DNA of 64,000 bases, from the NCBI GenBank assembly GCA_033557465.1, contig CM066037.1, forward strand, positions 206,707,156 through 206,771,155. Reading direction: 5' to 3'. The notes below the pieces were generated by a model, which did not search any database, was not told the origin of the DNA, and saw only the letters and a program-made list of their open reading frames with translations. Positions within the stretch are counted from its first letter, which is position 1. Each line of letters opens with the position of its first letter. A program made the position numbers and the translations under genes. This stretch comes from Ichthyophis bannanicus. Taxonomy: Eukaryota > Chordata > Amphibia > Gymnophiona > Ichthyophiidae. This document shows, one piece after another, positions 32,363-43,365 of the stretch.

Positions 32363-32678
32363 CTCAGCAGCACAGGACAGGGTACTGTGTAGCAGCCCTC
32401 TTTTAATAAGTGTTATTTCCCTCCCTCCCTCCCCACACCCACCTACCCCCTAGGATAATCGTAGCTTTATAGGTACTTACACATCTTAAAAGACAGGAGG
32501 TGCTCTCAGGTGAAGCTCGTTACCCAAATCAGTCATACACTAAGGACCTGAGATTAATTAAGCTTCAATTGAACAAGGTATATTAAACGTATTAGGTACA
32601 GTGTTATTAGTATAAATATCCATAGCAACCCTTAGTAAGTAAAGAACTTAAAGATCTAAACACAAACTTAAAACTAAG

Positions 32679-33600
32679 ATGCAGACAGCAGTCCATCAGC
32701 GAGATGGGGGCTTTCCTGTCTTTTGCATTGAGTGTCACATGTATGATTTTCTCCCAGTTGGTGAGAGGTCTTACGTGTGCACTAGGTGCAAGGAGCTCTT
32801 TGCTCTCAGGGAACGAGTCCATTCTCTAGAAGCTAGAGTAGCAGACTTGGAAAACATAAGAAAGACAGTGAGGTACATAGACGAGACCTAAAGGGATATA
32901 GTCCTGAAGTCCCACCTCCAGTCTGGCAGCATCCCTGTTGCCATGGAGGAGAGAGGTCACGTGACAGGAGAGCATCACCCTGATGTGGCAGGAAGTTATC
33001 CTGTAACTAGGACCTGTTCTCCAGGTGATGTAAAACCCTCTCGCACTGAGGAAGTTTCTCCAGGGCCATGTGCCCATGAGGGAAGGGTTAGGACAGCCGT
33101 TATAGTTGGTGATTCGATCATTAGGCATGTAGATAGCTGGGTGGCTGGTGGACGTGAGGATCGCCTGGTAACCATGCCTGCCTGGTGCAAAGGTAGCGGA
33201 CCTCACGTACCACCTAGATAAGGTCTTAGATAGTGCTGGGGAAGAGTCTGCTGTCTTGGTACATGTCGGTACCAATGACATAGGAAAATGTGGTAGGGAG
33301 GTTCTGGAGGCTAAATTTAGGCTTTTAGGTAGGAAGTTGAAATCCAGAACTTCCAGGGTAGCGTTCTCTGAAATGCTTCCCGTTCCACGCGCAGGACCCA
33401 AAAGGCAGGCAGAACTCCGGAGTCTCAATGCGTAGATGAGACAATGGTACAGAGATGAGGGTTTTGGATTTGTTAGGAACTGGGGAACATTCTGGGGAAA
33501 GGAGGGGCTCTTCCGAAGGGATGGGCTTCACTTTAACCAGGATGGAACCAGGCTGCTGGCGTTAACCTTTAAAAAGGAGATAGAGTAGCTTTTAAACTAG
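32679..33600 (+). pseudogene. LINE-A ORF1 (zinc-binding, coiled coil, esterase-like)
   Basis: The N terminus shows FCIECH then VCTRCKELF, a CxxC pair followed by a short coiled coil (ALRERVHSLEARVADLENI). A stop at 32889 breaks it. Further on AVIVGDSIIRHVDSW carries the GDS nucleophile block and LVHVGTNDIGK the GTND block of SGNH hydrolases, the esterase domain known in CR1 ORF1 proteins. Frameshifts separate the parts. Confidence 0.75.
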
Positions 33601-33758
33601 ATAATAGGGGAAAGCCAACAGTTGCCCAAGAGCGGATGGTTCGGAAGAATGTATCCTTGAAGGATACTACCAAAAGCAGAGAGGTTCCAAAAAAGAGTAA
33701 AGTAGCCCAAATGCCCTCGAGTATGGATCAGACATAGCTTAAAGATCCCAAATTACCC

Positions 33759-36601
33759 ATGTCAACCAATAGCCAAATTAATATGAATAAAATAAAGTCT
33801 CTAAAATGCTTGTATGCAAATGCTAGAAGTCTAGAAAATAAGATGGGAGAGTTAGAATATATAACACTAAATGAGAGGTTAGATATGATTGGACTATCAG
33901 AGACATGGTGGAAGGAGGACAACCAGTGGGACACTGTGATTCCTGGGTACAAACTATATTGTAATGATAGAGCTGATCAAATTGGTGGAGAGGTTGCGCT
34001 CTATGTTAGAGAGGGCATTGAGTCAGAAAGGATTAAAGTTTTGCAGGAAACAAAATTTGCTGTAGAATCTACGGATTGAAATTCCATGTAAAAAGGGGAA
34101 GGCAATGGCAGTGGGGGTGTACTATCAACCGCCTGGCCAGAATGAACAAATGGATGATGAAATGCTCAAAGAAATCAAGGAAGCTAACAAACGTTACAGC
34201 GCAGTAATAATAATGGGTTATTTCAATTACCCCAGTATCGACTGGGTCAGTGTCACGTCAGGAAATGCTAGGGAGATAAAGTTCCTAGATGAAATAAATG
34301 ACTGCTTCTTGGAGCAGCTTGTTCATGAACTGATCAGAGGGGAAACCATATTAGACCTAGTCCTTAGTGGAACACCAGATCTCTAGTGCAAGAGATAAGG
34401 GTGATAGGACCACTTGGCAATAGTGATCATAGCATTATCGCCTTTGATTTAATTAGTGGAGGTGGGATAGTAAGAAAATCCACAGTACTACCTTTTAACT
34501 TTCGAAAGGGAGACTATGATAAAATGAGGAAAATAGTTAAGAAAAAGCTAAAAGGAGAAGTTCAAAAAGTTAAAGACTTACATCAAGCTTGGGTGTTGTT
34601 GAAAAATAGTATCTTGGAAGCCCAGGCCAGCTGTATTCCACGCTTTAAGAAAAGTGGAAGGAAGTCCAAAATACTGCCAGCATGGTTTAAAGGTGAGGTC
34701 AGAGAGGCTGTTGTTGCCAAAAAAGCATCTTTCAGGAAATGGAAAAAAGAGCCAAACTATGAAACCTGGAAACAGCACAAGCACTGGCAAGTCAAATGCA
34801 AGGCATTGATAAGGCAGGCAAAGGGAGAATTTGAGAAGAAGTTTGCTGCGGAAGCAAAAACGCGAAATAAAGACTTTTTCAAGTACATTCGTAGCAAAAA
34901 AACTGTGAGAGAGTCAGTTGGTCCATTAGATGATAGAGGGGTTAAAGGGGCACTAAGAGGCGACAAGGCGATAGCGGAGAGACTGAATGAATTCTTTGCT
35001 TCGGTCTTTACTGAGGAAGATGTAGGGATGTTACCCATGACTGAAGTGGTATTTAAAGGTGCGGAAGAATTGAAGGAAACATCGATACATCGGGAAGATG
35101 TATTACAACTATTAGATAAACTGAAGAGTAGCAAATCACCTGGGCCGGATGGTATATATCCAAGGGTGTTGAAGGAACTGAAATAATGAGATTGCAGACC
35201 TGCTATTAGTAATCTGTGAACTATCATTTAAATCATCTCTAATACCTGAAGATTGGAGGATTGCCAATGTAACACCAATTTTTAAAAAGGGTTCCAGGGG
35301 TGATCCGGGAAACTGCAGACCGGTGAGCCTGACGTCAGTACCGGGAAAAATGGTAGAAACCATCATAAAGAATAAAATTACTCAGCATGTAGATAGTCAT
35401 AGCCTAATGGGGGACAGCCAACATGGCTTTAGACAAGGAAGATCTTGTCTTACTAATCTGTTATGTTTTTTAGAAGGTGTTGAATAAACAGGTGGATAAA
35501 GGTGAGTCGGTTGATATAGTGTATCTGGACTTTCAGAAAGCCTTTGACAAGGTCCCTCATCAGAGACTTTTGGCAAAACTAAAGAGTCATGGGATAGGAG
35601 GCTGTGTACTACTGTAGATCAGGAACTGGTTAAAAGATAGAAAGCAGAGGGTAGGGCTAAAGGGCCAATTTTCCCAATGGAGAAAGGTGAATAGTGGTGT
35701 ACCCCAGGGATCTGTGCTGGGTCCGCTGCTTTTTGACATTTTCATAAACAACCTGGAAAGTGGAATAACGAGTGAGGTTATCAAATTTGCAGATGAGACA
35801 AAACTATTTAAAGTTGTTAAAACCCAAGAGGATTGTGGAAAATTGCAAGAGGATTTGATAAATTGGAAGACTGGGCATCAAAATGGCAGATGAAATTTAA
35901 TGTGGACAAGTGCAAAGTTATGCACCTAGGGAAGAACAACCCAAACTATGGTTACACGATGTAAGGTTCCACATTAGGAACCACCACCCAGGAAAAAGAT
36001 TTAGGCGTCATTGTGGATATCATGTTAAAACCTTCTGCCCAGTGTGCAGCGGCGGCCAAGAGAGCAAATAAAATGCTAGGTATCATAAGGAAAGGAATGG
36101 AAAATAAAACAAAAGATATTATAATGCCTCTATATCGTTCCATGGTGAGACCGCATCTTGAATATTGTGTGCAATTCTGGTCGCCGTATCTTAAAAAGAA
36201 TATAGCGATATTAGAAAAGGTTCAGAGAAGAGCCACCAAAATGGTAAAGGGGATGGAAGGATACTCCTATGAAGAAAGGCTAAAAAGGTTAGGGCTCTTT
36301 AACCTGGAAAAGAGACAGCTGAGGGGAGATATGATAGAAGTCTATAAATTAATGAATGAAGTGGAACGGGTAAACGTAGATCGATTGTTTACGTTATCAG
36401 AATATAGAAAGACTAGTGGGACATGCAATGAAGCTACAGGGTAAACTATTTAAGACAAATAAAAGAAAATATTTTTTCACTCAACGTGTAATCAAACTCT
36501 GGAATTTGTTACCGGAGGATGTAGTAAAGGCTGTTAGTGTAGCTGGGCTTAAAAAAGGTTTGAACAAGTTCCTGGAGGAAAGGTCCATAAACCATTATTA
36601 A
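33759..36601 (+). pseudogene. LINE-A ORF2 (endonuclease / RT), broken
   Basis: Endonuclease: LKCLYANARSLENKMGELEY, LDMIGLSETWWKEDN, VYYQPPGQNEQMDDE, IIMGYFNYPSIDW and NSDHSIIAFDL. Linker, then RT: KSSKSPGPDGIYPRVLKELK (to 35186), VDIVYLDFQKAFDKVPHQRL (35510-35580), SGVPQGSVLGPLLFDIFINN and the catalytic motif as FADETKLF (FADDTK expected), then WASKWQMKFNVDKCKVMH and the C-terminal MVRPHLEYCVQFWSPYLKK (36013-36444). At least four frame changes or stops, so inactive. Confidence 0.85.
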
Positions 36602-36774
36602 GAAGGGACCCAGGATATCAATGTTTGACCGAGTACAAGCATTGTGGAACCTGTGTCTTTTGGGGAAACTGCTGGGTATGTATGACCTAGATTGGCCACT
36701 GTTGGAAACAGGATACTGGGCTTGATGGACCTTGGTCTGACCCAGTATAGCATATCTTATGTTCTTATCTTATG

Positions 36775-37378
36775 TACTTCCTTACCTCCAGGAAAAGACT
36801 GGCTCTGCTCTCTAGATCTCAAGGATACCTATACTCACATCCTGATTCATCCCTCTTACAGAAAGTACCGCCATTTCTTCTTCCAGGGATACCATTACCA
36901 GTGCTGTGTTCTACCTTTTGGCCTGGCATTTGCACCAAGGGTTTTCACAAAGTGTCTGGCAATCATGACAGCCTACCTCCACACTCTGGGCATCTTCGTC
37001 TTTCCTTACTTAGACAACTGGCTGATCAAGGGCGATTCCCCTCTCTTAGTGACCGTATCGCTCCAACGTACCATCTCGAAACTTCAGCATCTGGGCTTTG
37101 TGGTCAACTACCCAAAGTCCCATCTCACTCTATCTCAATCACTGGAGTTCATTGGGGCTCTTCTGGATACCACACAGGCTCGAGTCTTCCTTACACGAGA
37201 TCAGCTCCACCGTCTCATCGACTTGGCAACTCAGTGCCAAAGCCGGTCCACTCTCAATGAAAGAGACATGCTTTGTATCTTAGGGCACATAGCCTCCACA
37301 GTCCATGTCTTACCATATGCTCAACTTCACGTGCGTCCAGCACAGTGGACTCTTTCAGATCAGTGGAAACAGTCAATA
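36775..37378 (+). pseudogene. DIRS2 RT core
   Basis: One open frame with LPPGKDWLCSLDLKDTYTHI, VLPFGLAFAPRVFTKCLA and FVFPYLDNWLIKG, so the catalytic YLDD is changed to YLDN. LEFIGALLDTTQARVF and MLCILGHIASTVHVLPYAQL follow. The frame is cut at QWKQSIG by the L2 tail at 37379 and continues at 40338. An overlapping +2 frame stays open from 36772 to 37260. Confidence 0.85.
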
Positions 37379-37574
37379 GGTCATTTATTTATTTATTTAG
37401 CTGTATTTATATCCCACTTTTCACCAGGTCAAAGGGGTTTAACAAAAAAGGGGAGGGCAGTAATCAATTTGACAGAGAAGGGGGGGCCATCACCGGGGGG
37501 GGGGGGCTAACATTGATGATCTGAACAGAAAGTAACTACTTAAACAGTGTGATAAGGAGAGTTGTGTGGACCGA

Positions 37575-38456
37575 ATGGAATGGGAAGGAAATGAGGGATA
37601 CACCTTTAAAAGTAAAGGCGAAAAGGGTTCCCATGGAAACCACAAGCTTTCAGAGCATATACTAGCTAGAGCTAAACCCTGCCCCAGCAGTGATGTAAGA
37701 GCTAGTTTGAGCCCTAACGAACTTCACATGTGCAGCATGGAGGGAGTGGCTGGTGAGAAAAGCCGTTTTAAGGCTGCCTCAGAGTTTAGTAAGAGAGGGA
37801 AGCCAGGAGGAAGGAAGCCAGGAGGTGATCCAGGAAGCGAACTAGCAGGGAAATCACGGAACTCAGAACAAGCTAAGGAAGCTAAGGAGGATTCTGGAGA
37901 GGCTGCTGATCCCTATTCTCAAGGAGCACTTAAAGCAAACCTGAAGCTACTGCCAAAGCAACCCAGAGAGAAGGTAGAAAGTCTTACCTTTACCCGGGGA
38001 AAGAGCTCTGACTGTAGAGAAAGCATTGCACATTGGAAAGGTACATGTGCTTCAGTCCCTAACAAGAGCTGTGCTGAGGATATTGTTAAGAAGCTAAGGT
38101 TCAGCGCTGAGCAAAGTCAGGACAGGAACTCAGTAAAACCAACTCCAGCCAGGAGTAAAAGTATTCCAAGTAAGTGCCCTGAGACAGCTTCAGATTCTGT
38201 GTTCAAATTCTTACAAGGGAATCAAACTCCTTCCATAAGCAGTGTACGTGAAAACCAGAGAGAACAGTTTATAGGACAACTACAAGAGATTCTAAATAAG
38301 CTTCAGTTTAAACCTGATTATAAAAGTTCCTTAGAAGAGAATACGAATGGAGCTTGTGAAGATATGATAATAGATGTTGATGAATCACCTGTTGATAGTG
38401 ATATATGTGAAATGGATTGCTCTTTATGTGAAGCAAACAGCTTGGACTTACGCTGA
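37575..38456 (+). CDS. Family X ORF, unknown protein of 293 residues
   Basis: I do not recognise this protein. The frame opens at GTG 37566 and the first ATG is 37575 (MEWEGNEGYTFKSKG). Residues 1-140 are rich in Lys, Ser, Gly and Glu (RGKPGGRKPGGDPGSELAGK), suggesting a disordered basic region. A region around 225-255 (ENQREQFIGQLQEILNKLQF) could form a helix. The C terminus is acidic and ends IDVDESPVDSDICEMDCSLC. No signal peptide or membrane segment. The C-terminal MDCS motif recurs in frame in copy 2 (EEVERMDCSISKLLF), which argues that the frame is translated. It starts 27 bases from the element's left end. Confidence 0.5.
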   Translation: MEWEGNEGYTFKSKGEKGSHGNHKLSEHILARAKPCPSSDVRASLSPNELHMCSMEGVAGEKSRFKAASEFSKRGKPGGRKPGGDPGSELAGKSRNSEQAKEAKEDSGEAADPYSQGALKANLKLLPKQPREKVESLTFTRGKSSDCRESIAHWKGTCASVPNKSCAEDIVKKLRFSAEQSQDRNSVKPTPARSKSIPSKCPETASDSVFKFLQGNQTPSISSVRENQREQFIGQLQEILNKLQFKPDYKSSLEENTNGACEDMIIDVDESPVDSDICEMDCSLCEANSLDLR

Positions 38457-38719
38457 GTTACCTCTGCGTGAGAGAAGTGCATAGCTGTTTCTAAACCTGA
38501 GAAAGAAAGACATTTTGTGGAAACTTTTAAGTTTGTCTGATCAGTTCTTCAGCCTTGGCTGTGGAAAGCTGGTATTGCAGAGAAGCCTGAGCAGAGCTGT
38601 GAATGAAACAGTACTACTGTCATTTGATTCTCAACTTTCAGTTGTTCCTGTTATCCTATTATTTTGGAGAAATAATCCATGCCATGTCTTGCATTAAGAA
38701 TTCTATGCGAGGGGGAAAA

Positions 38720-38740
38720 CCCTGAATAAAATTTATTTGT
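38720..38740 (+). promoter_or_regulatory. Family X polyadenylation signal
   Basis: AATAAAATTTATTTG lies about 170 bases before the right border, at the position matched by CATAAATAAAATCTG in copy 2 (about 56763). In both a GCGAGGG word precedes it by 20-30 bases. Confidence 0.5.
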
Positions 38741-40337
38741 TTGTCTTGAACCCCGTGTGGTCACAATACTTTGTTGGAGAGTAATTAAACTACAAGTCCC
38801 AGCATCCATTGCTGGCGCACTAGGCTTGAGACATTGCTCAAAAACAAATAAGGCGGCCCTTTTGCCGTTCAGCCATTGGCCCTAGGCAAGGGGTATGACA
38901 ACAATTGACATAAGTCTCTTAGTAGGTAGTCTTGGGGGTAGGTCAGAAGGTCTGGAAGAGTTGTCAGTGAGAGATGTCTGTTTCAGGTCCAAGGTATTCT
39001 TGAAACAGGATGGTTTTTAGTTGTTTCCGGAATGTGGAGAGGTCTCTGTTGTTTCGGATTTGGCTCGGCAGGGAGTTCCAGAGGGAGGGTGCGTACAGTT
39101 TGAAAGCTCTGTTGCAGGTCCATTGATTGCACTTAGTTTGTTCATGGGGGATAGTGAGGTTGTTGCTCGTGGTCTGTCTGGTTGGCCTGTTGAGGGTGGG
39201 CTGGGGTAGTAGGGACCGGAGTTGAGAGGTCTGCATTTGATGGAGGGCTTTGTGGATAAGCAGGGCAGATTTGTATTTGATCCTTGCTTCGAGTGGTAGT
39301 ATGTGCAGTTCTCTCAGGACTGGAGTGATACAATCATGTTTTTTCGCTTTCTGGATGATTCTTGCTGTGGTGTTTAAGGCAGTTCATAGGGGGTTGGTGT
39401 GGGTGGCGGGTAGTCCGTGATAAATTGTATTACAGTAGTCCAGGTGGGGGAGCGTCATAGTTTGCATGACTGTTCTGAAGTCCTGTGGATCAATGAGTGG
39501 CCTTAGCCATTGCACCATCTTTGCTTTGTGGAATATTGTTCTGGTAGTCTTTTTAATATGTTGGTTAAATGTGAGTGCCTGATCAATGATGATTCCCAAA
39601 TATTTTATGTGGGGCTGAATTTGTATTTGGGTGGTTCCCAAGATGAGGTGTGGTGGTGGGGTGAAGTTAGGGTCCTTGGTCACTATGAGGGCTTCTGTTT
39701 TTTTTTAATGTTGATGGCTAGATTGTTTCTTTGTAGCCAGCTGGAGACCTCAGTGAAGCAGTCTGACAGGTGATTGTTTGTTGGGTTGGTGGTTGTGATG
39801 AGTCCATAAAGCATTATGTCATCTGCGTAGCTATGGTAGTTGATGTTATGAGCTTGTATTAGCGAACAGAGTGGTTGCAGGTAGATATTGAAGAGCATGG
39901 CGGATAGTGTGGGGCCCTGGGGTACTCTTTGGTGCTGTCGAAAGGGGGGGGAGGTTGCCATGCTTCTGCGGATCAGTTGTTGTCTCTTGGTCAGGAAGGA
40001 GCGGAACCATTGAAGCACGATGTCCTTGATGCCAATTTCCTGAAGTCTGTGTAGGAGGATGTTGTGGGAGATGGTGTCAAAGGCTGCGGACATGTCCAGG
40101 AAGAGCATAGTGTTTGGTCTGCATACCTTTGATGAGGGTGTTCAGTAGTAACGTCATGAGGGTCTCGACTCCATGGAATGGGCGGAATCCATGTTGTTGC
40201 GCGTCCAGTATGTTGTTGGTATCCAGGTGGTTTTGGATTTGCTGTTGAATTATCTTCTCAATAATTTTGGTGGTGAATGGGAGACTTGCTATAGGCCTGA
40301 AGGAGGCGGGGTCGAGGGGGTCCAGGTCGCATCTCAC

Positions 40338-41163
40338 TTACAAAATCACCACACCTCAGATTGTGGACTCCCTAAATTGGTGGTGCATCACTCAAAATCT
40401 CGTCGGGTTATCTTATTTGTATTTCTCTACCGCAGTGTACCCTGACGACACATGCTTCTAAACAAGGCCGGGAGGCTCATCTTGATGGCCTCTTCACACA
40501 GGACCACATCAACCTCTTGGACCTCAGGGCAATTGCTAGTACCCTTTGTGTGTTCCATCCTCAGCTGACCAGACATAAGTTCTCTTTCAGACCAACAACC
40601 AGGTTGCCATATATTACCTCAACAAACAAGGGGGAACGAGATCTCAATACCTTTGCAGGGAAACGATCCTCCTCTGGACCTTTGCGATATCTCATCAGAT
40701 TCTTCTTCGAGCAGTCTACCTATCAGGAGAGCAAAATGTGCTAGCAGACAAGTTGAGCAGAGTCCTTTCACTACACAAGGTCGCTCCATCGTGAAACTCC
40801 CATCATCTACCTCTTTGCTACTCCAATCAATGCCCAACTTCCTTGGTTCTGTTCCAGAATTCTGTCACCACAGAGCCAGTCCTTGGATGCGTTTCTCCTT
40901 CATTGAGGACAGGGGCTGCTTTACGCATTCCCTCCCATTCTATTGATACCGAAGACCCGCTTCAAGTGGACAAGGGAATGATGATTCTCATCACCCCATT
41001 ATGGCCACATCAACCATGGTTTCCTCTACTCCTTCGAATAGCACAGCACCAACCTCTCAGCCTGGGATGCTTGCCCAATCTCCTATGACAGGACCAAGGG
41101 ATGCTTCTTCACCCCAAACTGAGAGCACTGTGGTTGACAATGTGGCTGCTGAATGCCTAGTCT
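40338..41163 (+). pseudogene. DIRS2 RNase H and tail
   Basis: IVDSLNWWCITQNLVG matches FWSLHWWTSTKNLLLG of DIRS1. The RNase H pieces LTTHASKQGREAHLDGLFTQ, FQTNNQVAIYYLNKQGG and VLADKLSRVLSLH are spread over several frames; the first acidic residue is changed (TTHAS for TTDAS). MMILITPLWPHQPWFPLLLR (about 40980-41035) is the conserved tail. Confidence 0.75.
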
Positions 41164-41164
41164 T

Positions 41165-42198
41165 ATCTTATCTAGACCTTCCACAGGACTAAAAGATGTT
41201 CTCCTAGCATCTACAAAGGAATCCACTCGACTTACTTGTGCTTTTAAATAGCGCAGGTTTTCCCTCTGCTGCTCCCAGAGAATTCTCAGCCCATTTAGTT
41301 GCTCGGTGGAGCCTCTACTTCAATATCTTCTTCATCTCTGTAAGACAGGATTAAAGACAAGCTCAGTTTGAGTCCACCTTAGTACCATCTCGGCCTCTCA
41401 TCGGCCAGTTGGCGGTCAACCTAGCTCTGTTCATCCTCTCATAATACGCTTCATGCAAGGCCTTCTCTTAACAAAACTGCCAATCAGATTACCTCCAGCA
41501 ACCTGGGACCTTAATGTTCTTCTGGCTCAGGTGTTTAAACCTCCCTTTGATCCCCTCACCTCAACTTCCCTGAAGTTCCTAACTTGGAAGGTTATATTCT
41601 TGATTGCTTTCATATCGGCTCGTCGTGTCAGTGAGTTGCAAGCTCTGGTGAATTATGCTCCTTACACTTGCTTCTACCATGATAAAGTGGTCCTTCGAAC
41701 CCATCCCAAATTCCTTCCAAAGGTGGTTTCTCCCTTCCACCTCATCCAGTCGGTCTCTCTTCTCACCTTTTTTCCAAGACCTCATTCTTCTTGGGTGGAA
41801 GCTATACTGCATACCCTAAATTGTAAAAAAGCTTTGGCCTATTATTTAGAGAGAACTAAGGCTCATTGACAATCCTCACAACATTTCATGTCACTTGACC
41901 CTAGTCACTTGGGCCTACCGGTCACAAAGCGTACTCTTTCTAACTGGATTGCCATCTGCATTTCCTTTGCTTATGCAAAAGCAAGATTTTTCCTAGAGGA
42001 TCCTGTCATGGCTAATAACATCCAAACTATGGCCACCATGCTGGCCAACCTATGCTCTGTTTCTATCTTGGAGATCTGTTGAGCTGCTACATGGTCTTCT
42101 GTTCATACTTTTGCTGCCTATTACTGTCTCAACAAGGATTCCGGTAGGAATGCTATTTTTAGCCAAGCCATTCTACGGCACCTATTTGGGTCTTAACT
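41165..42198 (+). pseudogene. DIRS2 tyrosine recombinase, catalytically dead
   Basis: The N-terminal part is broken by stops (CAFK then a stop). The frame 41453-41869 keeps LKFLTWKVIFLIAFISARRVSEL with both arginines. A stop after ERTKAH and a resumed frame (41888-42082) follow. There the HxxR motif reads NNIQ instead of HNVR, so the catalytic His and second Arg are both lost. A tyrosine region (TFAAYYCLNKDS) follows after another stop. Confidence 0.85.
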
Positions 42199-42299
42199 AC
42201 ACCTCCTTTCCACCGGCCCTCTGTTCTGCCAGCTACCTCAACAGAGAGTGTGCTCAAGGGGATGAGTCTGATTGATCCCTACTCTACCCTACTTGCGGT

Positions 42300-42892
42300 T
42301 TGATTTTTTTTCACCGACTTTATCTTTATTAAAACATGTGATAGACTGACCATTGGGAACCATCTGGGCGGTTTACAATAACAATAATATATATTAGAAA
42401 AGCCAGAAACAGAAAAGGAATTACAATGCCAGACAGGAAAGTGCACACCTGTACAGGTCTAAAGAGAAAAAGAGCCTAAGTGGAATGAGAGGAGAAAACA
42501 GGAGGGTCAAGGAAAGGGAGGTCATAGGCAGTACAGACGTAGTGAGTTTTTAGGAGAGACTTGAATTTGGGAAATGATTCTTCTTGACAGATTAGGGGAG
42601 GAAAAGAATTCCACAGTGATGGGGCTAGGAATAGAAGGCGGAATGCTGGGTTTTCTCCAGGCGGGCACGGGCAGGAGAGGGGATGTCAAGGCAGTTGGTG
42701 TGCAGGGACCGGAGGCTACGAGGTACTGTACGAAAGTGTATTGAGTCTGCGAGATACTGAGGGGTGTGCTGATGCAGGGCCCTGTGCGTTTGAAGGTAAT
42801 GCGGTAGGGAAAGGGGAGCCAGTGCAGGTGAATCAAGGAGGGAGTGATGTGATTGAAGCGAGGAGTATGAGTGAGGTCGCACCTTCATACTC
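42300..42892 (-). mobile_element. L2-type 3' part in DIRS2
   Basis: It starts with a T-rich run then CACCGACTTTATCTTTATTA. Reverse frames at 42522-42836 and 42625-42888 carry the LHWLP block of L2 RT. It lies between the recombinase and the internal complementary region. Confidence 0.65.
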
Positions 42893-42923
42893 TGTCCTTC
42901 AAGGTAGCTGGAAGCTGGTGAGT

Positions 42924-43021
42924 CCCGTATGTACAGACTGCATTCCTGCTTGTTCCTGGAGCTAGCGTAGTTACTCTCCTGTAACAGGTGATCTCCAGGA
43001 ACAACAGGAATCAGTCTTCAC
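42924..43021 (+). repeat. DIRS2 internal complementary region
   Basis: GCATTCCTGCTTGTTCCTGG complements the left terminus, and CGTAGTTACTCTCCTGTAAC then AGGTGATCTCCAGGAACA complements the right one. They join at GCTAGC. Confidence 0.85.
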
Positions 43022-43092
43022 AACACGCTCTCTTCCCCTGGGAGTTGTACAATGGGTTTTTTGCTTTTCTAGTTTTCTCTAAGCTCTACATC

Positions 43093-43263
43093 TGACTGAG
43101 GAGAATTGCTAGCAAGGCGGGAAGGCAGGCACACATGCATAGGGGGATGCTCCCAAAAGCATTCCTATTAGATGCTGGGGAGTGTTCCACACTGGGCTCC
43201 CTCGATGCCAGTGTCACCCATATGTGAAGACTGATTCCTGCTGTTACAGGTGAGTAACTACAC
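43093..43263 (+). repeat. DIRS2 right inverted terminal repeat
   Basis: It starts GACTGAGGAGAATTGCTAGC and ends CAGGTGAGTAACTACAC, mirroring 28396-28560. The next bases are host sequence, with LINE-B recognisable from 43322. Confidence 0.85.
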
Positions 43264-43365
43264 TTTATGTGGCTTTTGCTATTGATTTTACATTGGAGTT
43301 CCTTTGTCATCTCATATAATGTTCCAGGACCGATCCCTGAGGCACTCAACTACTTACTGTCCTTT
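43264..43365 (-). mobile_element. LINE-B copy 2, continuation
   Basis: TTCCAGGACCGATCCCTGAGGC matches CCCAGGACCGAACTCTGGGG at 12530-12550 of LINE-B copy 1, as expected for the piece displaced by DIRS2. Confidence 0.55.

Larger units (their letters stand above)
31250..36774 (+). mobile_element. LINE-A (CR1-like), nearly full length
   Basis: A 5.5-kb CR1-type LINE in the RT gene of DIRS2. The order is a tandemly repeated 5' region (31261-32362), ORF1 with zinc-binding and esterase-like domains (32679-33600), ORF2 with endonuclease and RT (33759-36601), then the 3' tail ending GTTGGAAACAGGATACTGGG ... TATGTTCTTATCTTATGT. A tail made of short TTCTTATG-type repeats rather than poly-A is typical of CR1. 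Both ORFs carry stops and frameshifts. Relatives: 21561-22560, 50560-54712 and 61816-62708. Confidence 0.88.
37548..38903 (+). mobile_element. Family X copy 1 (unrecognised, LTR-like)
   Basis: An insertion in the L2 tail, starting TGTGATAAGGAGAGTTGTG and ending near GTATGACAACA. Copy 2 at 55406 starts with the same TGTGATAAGGA. It carries one long ORF (37575-38456), a polyadenylation signal AATAAA at about 38725 and a further 170 bases with ACTACAAGTCCCAGCATCC, which copy 2 also has as ACTACAAGACCCACAATCC. TG start, a signal 150-170 bases before the end and a 5-base duplication at copy 2 suggest a long LTR or a short LTR-type element. No RT, integrase or protease is visible. The right border is uncertain by a few bases. 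Confidence 0.6.
37379..40337 (-). mobile_element. L2-type LINE in DIRS2, itself carrying family X
   Basis: A reverse L2. Its 3' tail starts at 37379 with (TTTA)n then GCTGTATTTATATCCCACTT. Interrupted by X at 37548-38903, it resumes with AAGTCTCTTAGTAGGTAG, which in the uninterrupted tail at 10801-11059 follows directly. RT frames: 39683-40108 (LFLDMSAAFDTISHNILLHR ... YHSYADDIMLYG, with the catalytic YADD) and 40077-40337 (FRPIASLPFTTKIIEKI, QHGFRPFHGVETLM). C-terminal block 39384-39683 (FRTVMQTMTLPHLDYCNTIY). 5'-truncated. Its YADD is intact and the RT has few breaks. Confidence 0.85.
28396..43263 (+). mobile_element. DIRS2: DIRS retrotransposon split into pieces by nested LINEs
   Basis: A second DIRS subfamily, with the same terminal words as DIRS1 (TATCTCCAGGAACAAGCAGG). 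Left terminal repeat 28396-28560, gag 28825-30845, RT N terminus 30880-31248, RT core 36775-37378, RNase H 40338-41163, recombinase 41165-42198, internal complementary region 42924-43021, right terminal repeat 43093-43263. LINE-A (31250-36774), an L2 carrying family X (37379-40337) and another L2 (42300-42892) lie inside. All its genes are broken. Confidence 0.88.
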
